Shown: piece after piece, positions 1 through 8,350 of the stretch | Numbering within the stretch: position 1 is the stretch's first letter | Layout: each line of letters begins with the position of its first letter | NCBI GenBank assembly: GCA_034044135.1 | Contig: CP139021.1 | Location: 7,168,001-7,232,000 of the forward strand | DNA from: Flammeovirgaceae bacterium SG7u.111 | GTDB taxonomy: Bacteria; Bacteroidota; Bacteroidia; Cytophagales; Flammeovirgaceae | Length of the DNA: 64,000 nucleotides | Direction: 5' to 3' | Notes under the pieces: generated by a model | Told to the model about the DNA's origin: nothing | Database searches by the model: none | What the model saw: only the letters and a program-made list of their open reading frames with translations | Position numbers and translations under genes: made by a program

Positions 1-2
1 CC

Positions 3-149
3 CATGACAGAATGATAATCATCATGCGCTTTTCCATCACAGTTTCAGTAATTGGTTTTTCCATTTACCTTTATCTTCACCCAGAGTTGGATGGCAAAGG
101 TTTGGCAAATACGATGATTGGCGCAGTGGCGGGCTATTGGCTCAAGTAA
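3..149 (+). CDS. C-terminal part of a small membrane protein (5' partial)
   Basis: An open frame enters from the left edge and stops with TAA at 147-149. The visible residues include one strongly hydrophobic segment (RFSITVSVIGFSIYLYLH) followed by a short glycine-rich tail ending GAVAGYWLK. This looks like the end of a small integral membrane protein, or possibly a complete short protein starting at one of the ATGs at 12 or 24. No family is recognised. It converges on sucD and shares the bidirectional terminator at 165-186. Confidence 0.4.
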   Translation, partial: HDRMIIIMRFSITVSVIGFSIYLYLHPELDGKGLANTMIGAVAGYWLK

Positions 150-164
150 AGCAGTCACAAAAAA

Positions 165-186
165 AACCTTCCCGCTAAGGAAGGTT
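165..186. terminator. Bidirectional rho-independent terminator
   Basis: Perfect 8-bp stem AACCTTCC / GGAAGGTT with a 6-nt loop, A-run on the left and T-rich sequence on the right. It separates the partial gene on the left from the convergent sucD. Confidence 0.75.
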
Positions 187-218
187 CTTATAAATTTTTC
201 AGTTTAGAGGAGAAGAAA

Positions 219-1109
219 CTAAACAGTTTTTGCTTTGGATTCTTCCAATGCTCTTGCCATAGTTTCACCTATGTTGGCAGGAGATTCTACTACAAACAAC
301 CCACATTCAGCCATAATTTTCATTTTAGCTTCAGCAGTATCTTCAGCTCCACCAATGATTGCTCCTGCATGACCCATTCTACGGCCTGGAGGCGCTGTTT
401 GACCAGCAATAAAACCAACAACAGGTTTGCTTCCGTTTTCTTTGATCCACTGGGCAGCTTCCGCTTCCATCTGTCCACCAATCTCGCCTATCATGATGAT
501 ACCCTCGGTAGTTGGGTCTTCCATCAAAAGCTGAACAGCATCTTTTGTAGTAGTACCAATAATTGGGTCACCACCAATGCCAATACAAGTAGACTGTCCC
601 AAACCAGCTTTGGTAATCTGGTCTACTGCTTCGTAGGTAAGCGTACCAGAGCGAGAAACAATACCAATAGTACCTGGGTTGTGAATAAAGCCTGGCATAA
701 TACCAATTTTAGCTTCACCTGGAGTGATTACACCTGGACAGTTAGGTCCGATCAAGCGAGAGTCTTTGTCTTCAAGATACGATTTTACTTTGATCATATC
801 TTTGATCGGAATACCCTCCGTAATAGCGATTATTAACTCGATGCCTGCATCTGCTGCTTCCATAATTGCATCCGCTGCAAATGCAGGTGGAACAAAAATG
901 ATAGAAACATCGGCGCTTGTTTTTTTAACGGCTTCAACTACGGTATCGAAAACAGGTAAGCCTAAATGCTCTTGACCGCCTTTGCCAGGAGTAACACCAC
1001 CAACCACGGTGGTGCCGTACTCAATCATTTGCGATGCGTGAAAAGAACCTTCGGATCCGGTGAAACCCTGAACTATAACTTTAGAATTTTTATTTACTAA
1101 AACGCTCAT
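219..1109 (-). CDS. sucD: Succinate--CoA ligase, alpha subunit
   Basis: The enzyme makes succinate and ATP or GTP from succinyl-CoA in the TCA cycle, as a heterodimer with SucC. The 296 residues are full length. The N-terminal CoA-binding Rossmann domain starts with [12 protein letters not shown] near residue 14, followed by GPNCPG around 121-126. The phosphorylated active-site histidine is H247 in RRMGHAGAI. sucC is not in the window, so the two subunits are unlinked here, which is common in Bacteroidota. It appears monocistronic, with a candidate promoter about 32-65 bp upstream of the ATG. Confidence 0.97.
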   Translation of the reverse strand: MSVLVNKNSKVIVQGFTGSEGSFHASQMIEYGTTVVGGVTPGKGGQEHLGLPVFDTVVEAVKKTSADVSIIFVPPAFAADAIMEAADAGIELIIAITEGIPIKDMIKVKSYLEDKDSRLIGPNCPGVITPGEAKIGIMPGFIHNPGTIGIVSRSGTLTYEAVDQITKAGLGQSTCIGIGGDPIIGTTTKDAVQLLMEDPTTEGIIMIGEIGGQMEAEAAQWIKENGSKPVVGFIAGQTAPPGRRMGHAGAIIGGAEDTAEAKMKIMAECGLFVVESPANIGETMARALEESKAKTV

Positions 1110-1140
1110 TATCGGAGTTTTTATTTATGATAAATATGAA

Positions 1141-1174
1141 CAAAAATATATGATCAAAGTCAAAAAATAGTCAA
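1141..1174 (-). promoter_or_regulatory. Candidate Bacteroidota-type promoter of sucD
   Basis: On the minus strand TATTTTTG (1148-1141) matches the -7 consensus TAnnTTTG. A TTG at 1174-1172 lies 23 bp upstream, at the long end of the usual spacing. It sits about 32 bp before the sucD start. Assigned by motif only. Confidence 0.4.
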
Positions 1175-1342
1175 TTATTTGCGGTTTTTCATTTTTCATT
1201 TAATTGAGAAGCAGCTATTTCTCTTCGGGAACGTTCTATTATTTGTTTTTTAATAGTAATAAACTGAATAAAAAAACTCTCCGCCCCAGTAGATATGTAT
1301 ATTTATAACAGAGCAACTCAAATAGTGTTAATCATCATATAG

Positions 1343-1550
1343 AAGTTGTCTAAAGCAAGGGGTTTCATGCCGAGAATGAGCCTCCGTAGCAGCGAACGAC
1401 TTTGGTCTAGACGCTTCAATTTTGACTCGGACTGGTCACACAGACAAATAGTCGGTGATTATTTAAGGAAAAATTGACCGGGCAGTCACTACTGGAAGTA
1501 TAGGGCGAAACCGAGTATTCGTAGACGAAAGATTTTACTTTAGACAACTT
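1343..1550. mobile_element. 208-bp MITE-like element with 13-bp terminal inverted repeats
   Basis: AAGTTGTCTAAAG at 1343-1355 is repeated in perfect inverted orientation as CTTTAGACAACTT at 1538-1550. The inner edge continues to match after one mismatch. The enclosed 208 bp has no full-length reading frame, is less AT-rich than its surroundings and lies in a spacer that is otherwise AT-rich. This fits a non-autonomous miniature inverted-repeat element or an IS remnant. No convincing target duplication is visible; the flanks share only short TATA-like sequence. The same 12-bp end sequence recurs alone near 30467. Confidence 0.55.
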
Positions 1551-1580
1551 TATAAACTCACTCACCTAATTGCCAAACAC

Positions 1581-2750
1581 ATGCGAATCATACTTTTTAC
1601 GGGGAAAGGAGGAGTAGGCAAAACTACTATAGCCGCCGCTACTGCTCACCGTGCTGCCAAAGCCGGATACAAAACGCTCATTATCTCTACCGACCCCGCC
1701 CACAGCCTTTCCGACGCCCTAGATGTAGAACTCGGTCCCGAACCTACTTTTGTAAACGAAAACCTCGAGGGACAGGAGCTAGACGTATATTATTCGATGA
1801 AAAAATATTGGGGCAACATGCGGCAACTCATGCTCCAAGTTTTGCGCTGGCAAGGAATGGAAAACATGTTGGCAGAAGAAATGGCGGTGCTCCCCGGTAT
1901 GGAAGAAGCGTCGGCTTTTTTATGGTTGGAAAAATTTTATGAAGAGGATGAATACGATCTGATAGTGATAGACAGTGCCCCTACAGGCGAAACCCTCACG
2001 CTTTTGACCTTGCCCCAAGTGAGTAAATGGTGGGTAAGCAAGGCATTCCCTTTCCAGAAAACTACGGTAAAAACAGTTGGGTCCATCATCAGAAATGTAA
2101 CAGGCGTACCAGTAGACCGTGGCTACATGGAGCTGGAAAATATATTTGATAAGCTGGAAAAAATCCAAAAGGTCTTTGCCGATCCCGAAGTCAGTTCTAT
2201 CCGTTTGGTGGCTAACCCTGAGCGAATGGTGGTGCAAGAAGCCAAGCGGGCGTTTACCTATCTTCAGCTCTATGGCTATAATGTAGATGCGGTGGTGGTG
2301 AACAAAGTTTTGCCTCAAGAAGAAATCCCTACTGCATTTTCCAAATACCTTGTTTCCCAAGAAAAATACCTGATGGAAATAGAAAACAGTTTTTCTCCAT
2401 TGCCTATTTTTAAAGTAGAGCATGCTGGCGAAGAGGTATTTGGTGAAAAGCTGTTGACAAACATAGGTGAACAGATCTACGGGAAAAATGACCCTACAAA
2501 AGTGTATTTTAGCGAAAAGCCTTTTCAAATAACCGAACTAAAAAATGCTTTTGAGGTGAAAGTAAAATTACCTTTGGTAAAAAATACAGATTTCAAAGTG
2601 AGAAAATCGGGTGATGAATTGATCATCCAGTTGCAAAACCAAAGAAAAAACATTTTTTTGCCTCGGTTTACGCACTTTTACGAAATGGGCTCTTGCACCT
2701 ACGACAATCCTTGGCTCACAGTAAGACTTGAAGCCTCGGAAGAAAGATAA
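1581..2750 (+). CDS. ArsA/Get3-family ATPase with C-terminal Hsp20-like domain
   Basis: Deviant Walker-A ATPase of the ArsA/Get3 type. The signature-lysine P-loop GKGGVGKTT is at residues 8-16, switch I STDPAHSLSDAL near 36-47 and switch II IDSAPTGETL near 128-137. The last 75 or so residues form a beta-rich alpha-crystallin-like domain, which is common in bacterial ArsA homologues. There is no arsR, arsB or arsC nearby, so arsenite export is unlikely. A chaperone-like or membrane-protein targeting role is more plausible but unproven. The next gene, a MotA/TolQ-like protein, starts only 12 bp downstream. Confidence 0.85.
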   Translation: MRIILFTGKGGVGKTTIAAATAHRAAKAGYKTLIISTDPAHSLSDALDVELGPEPTFVNENLEGQELDVYYSMKKYWGNMRQLMLQVLRWQGMENMLAEEMAVLPGMEEASAFLWLEKFYEEDEYDLIVIDSAPTGETLTLLTLPQVSKWWVSKAFPFQKTTVKTVGSIIRNVTGVPVDRGYMELENIFDKLEKIQKVFADPEVSSIRLVANPERMVVQEAKRAFTYLQLYGYNVDAVVVNKVLPQEEIPTAFSKYLVSQEKYLMEIENSFSPLPIFKVEHAGEEVFGEKLLTNIGEQIYGKNDPTKVYFSEKPFQITELKNAFEVKVKLPLVKNTDFKVRKSGDELIIQLQNQRKNIFLPRFTHFYEMGSCTYDNPWLTVRLEASEER

Positions 2751-2762
2751 AACAAGGAAACT

Positions 2763-3320
2763 ATGGACTCGGAAACTAGTCAAATGATATGGGACGCCGC
2801 TTTTGGCAATGCGATAAACTTGCTGATTTTTGTATTGGCAGCGGTAAATGCCATTGTGCTCACCAAAGCTTATACCCAAATAAAACAACTGAAAAAAGAT
2901 CTTTTTGAAGGAGATGCCCCGCTTGAACGATTTGTAAGAAAAAGGCTTGGGCAAGAAGGTGATATCGAGAATCAGCTTCGAAGCAACTTCAGCAAAATGG
3001 AAGACTCTTACAATGCAGCCACCCGCTGGTTCCATATTTTTTCCTCTATCATTTCCGTGTTTCCCCTGCTCGGGATTTTAGGGACAATTTTAGGTATCAT
3101 CCCCGCCGTGTCAGACTTGGGCGACATCACCGATTCGTTCTCTTTAGCTCTTGTTTCTACTCTGCTAGGCGTGAGCTTTGCAGGGATTTTTAAGATCTTT
3201 GAAGGCATTCTTTCCGGAGATTTCACCATCATCTCCGAGCGAATTACCGTACTCACCAGCGATGTGACCAAGCATATTATTGAGAAGGAAGTACAAGGCT
3301 TAGTTACAAAAAAAGGGTAA
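2763..3320 (+). CDS. MotA/TolQ/ExbB-like proton channel family protein
   Basis: 185 residues with three predicted membrane segments: about 17-35, a second at 93-112 (IISVFPLLGILGTILGIIP) and a third near 125-146. The second and third helices, with the PLLGxLGTxxGxI pattern, are the hallmark of MotA/TolQ/ExbB channels driven by the proton-motive force. A charged cytoplasmic loop lies between helices 1 and 2. The usual partner with a single membrane helix and an essential Asp (ExbD/TolR/MotB) is absent next door. The gene is instead cotranscribed with the ArsA-like ATPase. The substrate process is unknown. Confidence 0.75.
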   Translation: MDSETSQMIWDAAFGNAINLLIFVLAAVNAIVLTKAYTQIKQLKKDLFEGDAPLERFVRKRLGQEGDIENQLRSNFSKMEDSYNAATRWFHIFSSIISVFPLLGILGTILGIIPAVSDLGDITDSFSLALVSTLLGVSFAGIFKIFEGILSGDFTIISERITVLTSDVTKHIIEKEVQGLVTKKG

Positions 3321-3378
3321 ATTTCAATTTTGACCGAAATTAGACCTTATCAAAAATTTAATCGGAAAGGTAAAAAAA

Positions 3379-3400
3379 GAGCCGCTCAAATTGGCGGCTC
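3379..3400 (-). terminator. Terminator of the lipA-hflX operon
   Basis: Stem GAGCCGC / GCGGCTC with an 8-nt loop. On the minus strand it is followed by seven T. It lies 6 bp after the hflX stop. There is no T-run on the plus side. Confidence 0.75.
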
Positions 3401-3406
3401 AACTAG

Positions 3407-4633
3407 TTATTCGTTCTCAGGCTTTTCCAACCAATATTGGTTGTAATCATATTTCTTGTGGTTTGGGTAAATCTCGTAATACGATTCCGATACCTTTCTG
3501 AATAATCGCTCCCTCAAATCATTAAAATTATCTTTCTCCGTAGCAGAAATAAACACCGCATTTTGCGATTTTGCCAAATAACTTTCTTTTAGTTCATCTA
3601 TAGTAGCAGGAGGAGTTTCTTCCTCAAATGGCGGATATTCCTTTGGTTGGAACAAATCAATCTTGTTGAAGACCAAAATGGTTGGCTTATCAGCCGCTTT
3701 TATATCCTGTAGCGTTTGGTTCACCACCTCCATGTGCTCCTCAAACGATTCGTGGGAAATATCAATCACATGTAGCAAAATATCTGCTTCTACTATCTCG
3801 TCGAGCGTAGATTTGAAACTCTCGATAAGCGTAGTAGGCAGTTTTCTGATAAACCCGACCGTATCAGTCAGCAAAAAGGGGATATTGTGCATCACAATTT
3901 TCCTTACCGTAGAATCTACCGTGGCAAACAACTTGTTTTCGGCAAATACATCCGATTTGGAAAGCGCCCGCATAATGGTCGATTTGCCCACATTGGTATA
4001 GCCCACCAAAGCAACCCTAACTTGCCTATCTCTCGACTTTCTCCTTACGGCGCTTTGCTTATCTATTTTCTCCAGCTTCTTCTTCAGGATCGAAATTTTA
4101 TCCCGAATAATCCTTTTATCTGTTTCAAGTTCCGTTTCACCAGGACCTTTCATACCGATACCCCCTTTCTGGCGGGAGTGGTGCGTCCAAAGGTTGGTCA
4201 ACCTTGGCAACATGTATTGGTATTGGGCTAACTCTACTTGGGTTCTCGCTTGGGCTGTTTGCGCCCTTTTCATAAAAATCTGGAGAATCAACAAACTTCG
4301 GTCTATTACAAGGCAATCCTTCAGCTCCTTATCCAAGTTTTTAACATGAGCTGTTGATAAATCATCGTCAAAAATGACCATGCCTATTTCATGCTCTTTG
4401 ATAAAAGCAACAATCTCCTCCAGCTTTCCCTTTCCTACAAAGGTCCGGGTATCGGGCCTTTCAAGCTTTTGGACAAAAACTTTTTTGGTTTCCACGCCCA
4501 AGGTCTTCGCCAAAAAGGCAAGTTCGTCGAGGTATTCCATTGTTTTTTCCTCAGTCTGATCTTGACTTTTTACCGCTACAAGTACCGCTTTGGGCTTATC
4601 GTGCTTTTGGGTGTATTCAAATTCCTTCTTCAC
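3407..4633 (-). CDS. hflX: GTPase HflX
   Basis: Ribosome-associated GTPase that splits or rescues stalled 70S ribosomes, particularly under stress. The 408 residues contain the HflX N-terminal domain with the GKGKLEE motif near 67-73 and the glycine-rich GPGETELETD region at 164-173. The GTPase domain follows, with P-loop GYTNVGKST at 211-219, switch II DTVGFIRKLP at 257-266 and NKID as G4. The only upstream start in frame is GTG at 4633-4631, 7 bp after the stop of the cytochrome b5-like gene, with no obvious Shine-Dalgarno sequence. Translational coupling within the lipA operon is likely. Confidence 0.95.
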   Translation of the reverse strand: MKKEFEYTQKHDKPKAVLVAVKSQDQTEEKTMEYLDELAFLAKTLGVETKKVFVQKLERPDTRTFVGKGKLEEIVAFIKEHEIGMVIFDDDLSTAHVKNLDKELKDCLVIDRSLLILQIFMKRAQTAQARTQVELAQYQYMLPRLTNLWTHHSRQKGGIGMKGPGETELETDKRIIRDKISILKKKLEKIDKQSAVRRKSRDRQVRVALVGYTNVGKSTIMRALSKSDVFAENKLFATVDSTVRKIVMHNIPFLLTDTVGFIRKLPTTLIESFKSTLDEIVEADILLHVIDISHESFEEHMEVVNQTLQDIKAADKPTILVFNKIDLFQPKEYPPFEEETPPATIDELKESYLAKSQNAVFISATEKDNFNDLRERLFRKVSESYYEIYPNHKKYDYNQYWLEKPENE

Positions 4634-4639
4634 TCACAT

Positions 4640-4879
4640 CTAAATTAAAATCCCTACAATCTCAAACTTATCGAAAACATTCTCATTGTGAGGAGCATCC
4701 CCAAGTTCTTCGGTGAGGTCTTGCCCAGCCCAATGTTCGTAATGCTTTCCGTTTCGCCATAACCTAGAGTCCGTCACATCATATATAACCCCTTGGTAGG
4801 CACACCATATTTCGTCTCTGTCATTCCCGTTGCGCAATGCCAATTGCTGCACTGTATACTTTGGGTATTTATCTGCCAT
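4640..4879 (-). CDS. Small cytochrome b5-like heme/steroid-binding domain protein
   Basis: A 79-residue single-domain protein of the cytochrome b5 fold: YTVQQLALRNG start, VIYDVTDSRLW centre, then GKHYEHWAGQDLTEEL and DAPH. Histidines H46 or H49 together with H64 are the candidate heme ligands. There is no signal peptide or membrane anchor, so it should be cytoplasmic. Its ATG directly abuts the TAA of lipA (TAAATG) and hflX follows by 7 bp, so the three are one operon. Electron partner and function are unknown; the fold assignment is by motif. Confidence 0.75.
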   Translation of the reverse strand: MADKYPKYTVQQLALRNGNDRDEIWCAYQGVIYDVTDSRLWRNGKHYEHWAGQDLTEELGDAPHNENVFDKFEIVGILI

Positions 4880-5752
4880 TTATACGTTCACATGTTTTTC
4901 GGCATGGTACGATGACCTTACCAACGGACCTGATTCTACATATTTCAACCCTCTTTTGAGTCCTTCTTCTTTGAAGAAAGCAAACTTATCAGGGTGAATA
5001 AACTCTGCTACTTCTATGTGCATTTTGGTAGGCTGGAGATACTGACCCAAAGTCAAAATATCGCAACCATGCTGCACCAAATCATCCATTAGTTTGAACA
5101 CTTCATCATCAGTTTCGCCTAAGCCGAGCATTGCACCAGACTTGGTTCTTTTCCCAAAGTCTTTTGTTCTTTTTATCTGCTCCAAACTGCGTACATACCT
5201 GCCTTGTGGTCTTACTGTCCGGTAAAGACTTTCTACAGTTTCCATGTTGTGGGAAACCACCTCTTGCCCTGGGTTTATCATCGTGATAAGTGCGTCCCAG
5301 TTGTTCCTTACATCAGGAATAAGCGTTTCTATGGTTGTTTCTGGACTTTGAATTTTAATTTCCTTTACCGTATCGTGCCAAATGGCAGCTCCTCTGTCTT
5401 TCAGCTCATCTCTGTTTACCGAAGTAAGCACGGCGTGTTTCACTTTCATCAACTTCACGGCCTCGCCTACTCTCTTTGGTTCTTCCGCATCGTACTCGTT
5501 TGGCCTACCCGTAGCTACTGCACAAAAAGAGCAACCTCTGGTACATACATTACCCAAAATCATGAACGTGGCAGTACCTGCTCCCCAGCATTCGCCCATA
5601 TTGGGGCAATTGCCGCTTTCGCAAATCGTATGAAGTTTATATTCATCTACTAATTGGCGCACATTTCTGTACTCTTTGCCCACTGGCAATTTCACTCTCA
5701 ACCAATCTGGTTTCCTTTTTCTTTCTTGAGGTATAACTGGTAATTCTATCAT
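4880..5752 (-). CDS. lipA: Lipoyl synthase (radical SAM)
   Basis: Inserts two sulfurs into octanoyl groups on lipoyl domains of 2-oxoacid dehydrogenases and the glycine cleavage system. The auxiliary Fe-S cluster cysteines are C44, C49 and C55 ([12 protein letters not shown]). The radical-SAM cluster cysteines are C70, C74 and C77 (CTRGCSFC). The C-terminal RSSY motif at 279-282 supplies the serine ligand. At 290 residues it is full length. It is first gene of the operon with the b5-like gene and hflX. lipB is not in the window. Confidence 0.97.
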   Translation of the reverse strand: MIELPVIPQERKRKPDWLRVKLPVGKEYRNVRQLVDEYKLHTICESGNCPNMGECWGAGTATFMILGNVCTRGCSFCAVATGRPNEYDAEEPKRVGEAVKLMKVKHAVLTSVNRDELKDRGAAIWHDTVKEIKIQSPETTIETLIPDVRNNWDALITMINPGQEVVSHNMETVESLYRTVRPQGRYVRSLEQIKRTKDFGKRTKSGAMLGLGETDDEVFKLMDDLVQHGCDILTLGQYLQPTKMHIEVAEFIHPDKFAFFKEEGLKRGLKYVESGPLVRSSYHAEKHVNV

Positions 5753-6045
5753 CTGCTTTCTTCAATAAGTAAAAACAAGGAAAATATATTTATCAACAAA
5801 ATATGTTGTTAAGATGCCTCTCGCCACTATCCAACCAAATTCCACTTCCTAAAATTCACTTTTACTGCTTTCTTGATTTAGGAATGAACCCTATGAGTAT
5901 CATCTCTTTGCAAAAATACCCATAAAAAACTATTTATGGTGATAGAATGCAAGAAGCTGTATTTTTTAGCCATTTTGGGTTCTTACTTGTCTTAAAACAT
6001 CTTCCCTTATTAAACATTTTCTCCTAGTTTTGTTTTGCCCTTTGT

Positions 6046-6192
6046 ATGGAAAGCAAAAAATATAAGAAGGGCAACTTACCTACCAAAACATGCTCTACCT
6101 GTGGCAAACCATTTGAATGGCGAAAGAAATGGAAAAGCTGCTGGGAAGATGTGAAATATTGCAGCGAAAAATGTAGGAGAAATAAACCTTAA
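6046..6192 (+). CDS. DUF2256 family zinc-ribbon-like small protein
   Basis: A 48-residue protein starting [16 protein letters not shown]. It carries the DUF2256 pattern: K-x-N-L-P-x-K-x-C-x-x-C-x-x-P-F-x-W-R-K-K-W, then W-x-x-V-K-Y-C-S-x-x-C-R. Cysteines at 16, 19, 39 and 43 form a CxxC...CxxxC arrangement that could bind zinc. Function is unknown; in other bacteria the domain is often next to, or fused to, photolyase/cryptochrome-related or metabolic genes (general knowledge). It reads in the same direction as the EamA transporter 104 bp downstream. Confidence 0.8.
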   Translation: MESKKYKKGNLPTKTCSTCGKPFEWRKKWKSCWEDVKYCSEKCRRNKP

Positions 6193-6296
6193 AAAGGAAC
6201 TCCTCTCCTACTTTCCGAATTATAACAACTTAGCTTTCACACGTGCATTTTTTTTGCTTGAACAAACACATTTTTAGAACCATAACTATTTGGCTA

Positions 6297-7199
6297 ATGC
6301 CACAAACAACCCAAACCAAAACCGATACAGCACCAAGGCTTATCGACTGGCTTACCTTGGTGCTCCTTTCATTGATATGGGGTAGCTCTTTTATTTTGAT
6401 CAAAAAATCGTTGATCGCTTATAGCTTCGACCAAGTCGGCGCCCTTCGGGTAATTACTGCTTACCTATTTCTGTTGCCCGTGGCTATTTTGAGTTTGAGA
6501 AAAGTACCTAAAGGAAAATGGGGGTACATAGTAGCCATGGGCTTGCTTGGCAATTTCATCCCTGCTTTTCTCTTTGCAAAAGCGCAAACGCAAATACCCA
6601 GTTCGGTAACAGGTGTGCTCAATGCACTTACCCCGCTTTTTACACTTATTGCAGGCGTTCTTTTCTTCAAAGTTGGGATAAAGCGTACCCAGCTCATAGG
6701 ACTGATTATTGGTTTTGGCGGCTGTGTAATCCTTAGCTTAGTAGGAAGTGATGGAGGATTTGGGCAGGTAAATTATTATTTTTCATTTATCATATTGGCT
6801 ACCATCTGCTACGGGATAAACGCCAATATTATAAAGGTACACCTGACTACTATCCCAGCCCTAAGGCTTACCGCCTTAGCCATGTTCGGAATAGGCCCTT
6901 TGGCAATTATCTACTTGCTCACTACAGATTTTACGTATAGATTAGCCAATACAGAAGGAGCGTGGCTAGCTCTTGGATACCTCACCATATTAGGTGTGTT
7001 GGGTACTGCCATCGCCTTGGCTATTTTCAACAAAATGATTCAATATACTTCAGCTGTTTTTGCCACTTCGGTAACTTACATTATTCCCATAGTAGCTATA
7101 GCATGGGGAGTTTTTGATGGCGAAGTGCTAGAAACTTATCATTATGTGGGTATGGTAGCTATTATTATTGGTGTATTTATCACCAACCGCAGCAAATAA
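6297..7199 (+). CDS. EamA/DMT-family transporter
   Basis: Inner-membrane drug/metabolite transporter of about 300 residues with ten hydrophobic helices arranged as two EamA repeats. The first repeat starts with LVLLSLIWGSSFILIKKSL and includes the PxxxALR-like segment and the helix containing TPLFTLIAG. The second repeat ends in a helix at the C-terminus with the AIIIGVFITNRSK tail. A longer frame opens with GTG at 6243, but the ATG at 6297 (MPQTTQTKTD) gives the normal short cytoplasmic N-terminus and is preferred. The substrate cannot be told. Confidence 0.85.
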   Translation: MPQTTQTKTDTAPRLIDWLTLVLLSLIWGSSFILIKKSLIAYSFDQVGALRVITAYLFLLPVAILSLRKVPKGKWGYIVAMGLLGNFIPAFLFAKAQTQIPSSVTGVLNALTPLFTLIAGVLFFKVGIKRTQLIGLIIGFGGCVILSLVGSDGGFGQVNYYFSFIILATICYGINANIIKVHLTTIPALRLTALAMFGIGPLAIIYLLTTDFTYRLANTEGAWLALGYLTILGVLGTAIALAIFNKMIQYTSAVFATSVTYIIPIVAIAWGVFDGEVLETYHYVGMVAIIIGVFITNRSK

Positions 7200-7210
7200 C
7201 ATTCATAAAA

Positions 7211-7232
7211 AAAGCAGCCTAATGGCTGCTTT
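7211..7232. terminator. Bidirectional terminator between the EamA gene and porP/sprF
   Basis: AAAGCAGCC / GGCTGCTTT stem with a 4-nt loop, A-run upstream and T-run downstream. It separates two convergent genes. Confidence 0.8.
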
Positions 7233-7242
7233 TAAATTGATT

Positions 7243-8295
7243 CTAGTTTTTAAGCTTTTTATATTTTCCTTTATATCCTTTCATCTTTCTTTTCTCCCTC
7301 CTCGATGTAATCGGTTTCCTTGGCTTGTCGGCTTTTACTTTTTGTACCCCTCCTAGCCTAAAGCCTTTGCCTTTCTTAGGACCTCCGCTACCAAAATAAC
7401 CAACATTATCGTTGCTCATGAACACATAGCGTAATACAATTTCATCAGAACTTCCTATGTCATTCGAATATTCATTGGCAAACGACTGGCGAGAGTACCC
7501 AATGGTAAAATAATCGTAATGCAATGCGGCAGATACATTATAGGTTGTATTTGTCCTATAAGCGCCCCCCACAGTTAGGAGATCGTTGTACGTATAATAC
7601 ACCCCGATATCGAGCAAGTTTTCAAAATATTTGACCGTACGATAGTTCAAGCGAGGTTCCAATACATCTCTATCATTTGCCACTGGCAAGAAAAAAGCAG
7701 CTTGGAACGTGGCAAATTCTGTAAAAAGATTTCCCGAAGGGTCTGAGTTGTCAGAAGAAAAGAAATTGATCATCCGGTTCATAGATGCCCCAACCGAATA
7801 ATAGGTAGACCTCAGGTTAGCCCCGAAAGTAAAGTCGAAACCATTATACCCAGGATAGTTCAAAATAAGTGGGTCTGTCTCATTTATCACCCTCACATCA
7901 CTCAAGTCTATCCTATTATTGAAATATTCACCTTGCAAGCCAAAAGAGAGTGTAGTGTTATAGCTAACAGGGAGATGATATGCCCCAGCCCCAGATACAT
8001 AAAAGGTATTGAACAAGTTGATTTTCTCATTGAAGAAGTTTAGGCTCGCACCTATACTTCCGTCCATTAATGGAGCTTGAGCCATAAAGTACGAATTGTT
8101 CACTTTTCTATCTAAGCCATTCCACGCATTTTGGAACGCCAAATCGATAGAGCCTTCCGTTAAGCCCGAAAGAGCAGGGTTATAAAAGACTGAATTGCTA
8201 AATTTTTGGGTAAATACCGGCAGCTCTTGGGCAGTGGCAACCCCATTGGCAATCCATAAGCTCAGCAGAAAGAAGAGTATTTTAAAGTTTTTCAT
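7243..8295 (-). CDS. Type IX secretion PorP/SprF family outer-membrane protein
   Basis: 350 residues with a signal peptide (KILFFLLSLWIANGVATAQ, cleavage before ELPVF) and an outer-membrane beta-barrel of the PorP/SprF family: QKFSNSVFYNPALSGLTEG near the start, alternating aromatic strands throughout. The C-terminal 40 residues are very basic. In gliding Bacteroidota, SprF-like proteins are needed to export and attach a cognate surface protein with a type B C-terminal domain. The upstream gene, 55 bp away on the same strand, encodes exactly such a protein. The ATG at 8295 is chosen over an upstream in-frame codon at 8346 because it places the signal peptide at the N-terminus. Confidence 0.9.
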   Translation of the reverse strand: MKNFKILFFLLSLWIANGVATAQELPVFTQKFSNSVFYNPALSGLTEGSIDLAFQNAWNGLDRKVNNSYFMAQAPLMDGSIGASLNFFNEKINLFNTFYVSGAGAYHLPVSYNTTLSFGLQGEYFNNRIDLSDVRVINETDPLILNYPGYNGFDFTFGANLRSTYYSVGASMNRMINFFSSDNSDPSGNLFTEFATFQAAFFLPVANDRDVLEPRLNYRTVKYFENLLDIGVYYTYNDLLTVGGAYRTNTTYNVSAALHYDYFTIGYSRQSFANEYSNDIGSSDEIVLRYVFMSNDNVGYFGSGGPKKGKGFRLGGVQKVKADKPRKPITSRREKRKMKGYKGKYKKLKN

Positions 8296-8350
8296 TATAA
8301 TATTTTTTTCATGCACGAATGTATGTTTGTCAAATAAATACAACAATAGG

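Noticed and set aside
5846-5884. TTCCTAAA / TTTAGGAA inverted repeat upstream of lipA
   Set aside because: 8-bp stem with a 23-nt loop and no T-run; within chance expectation for an AT-rich spacer.
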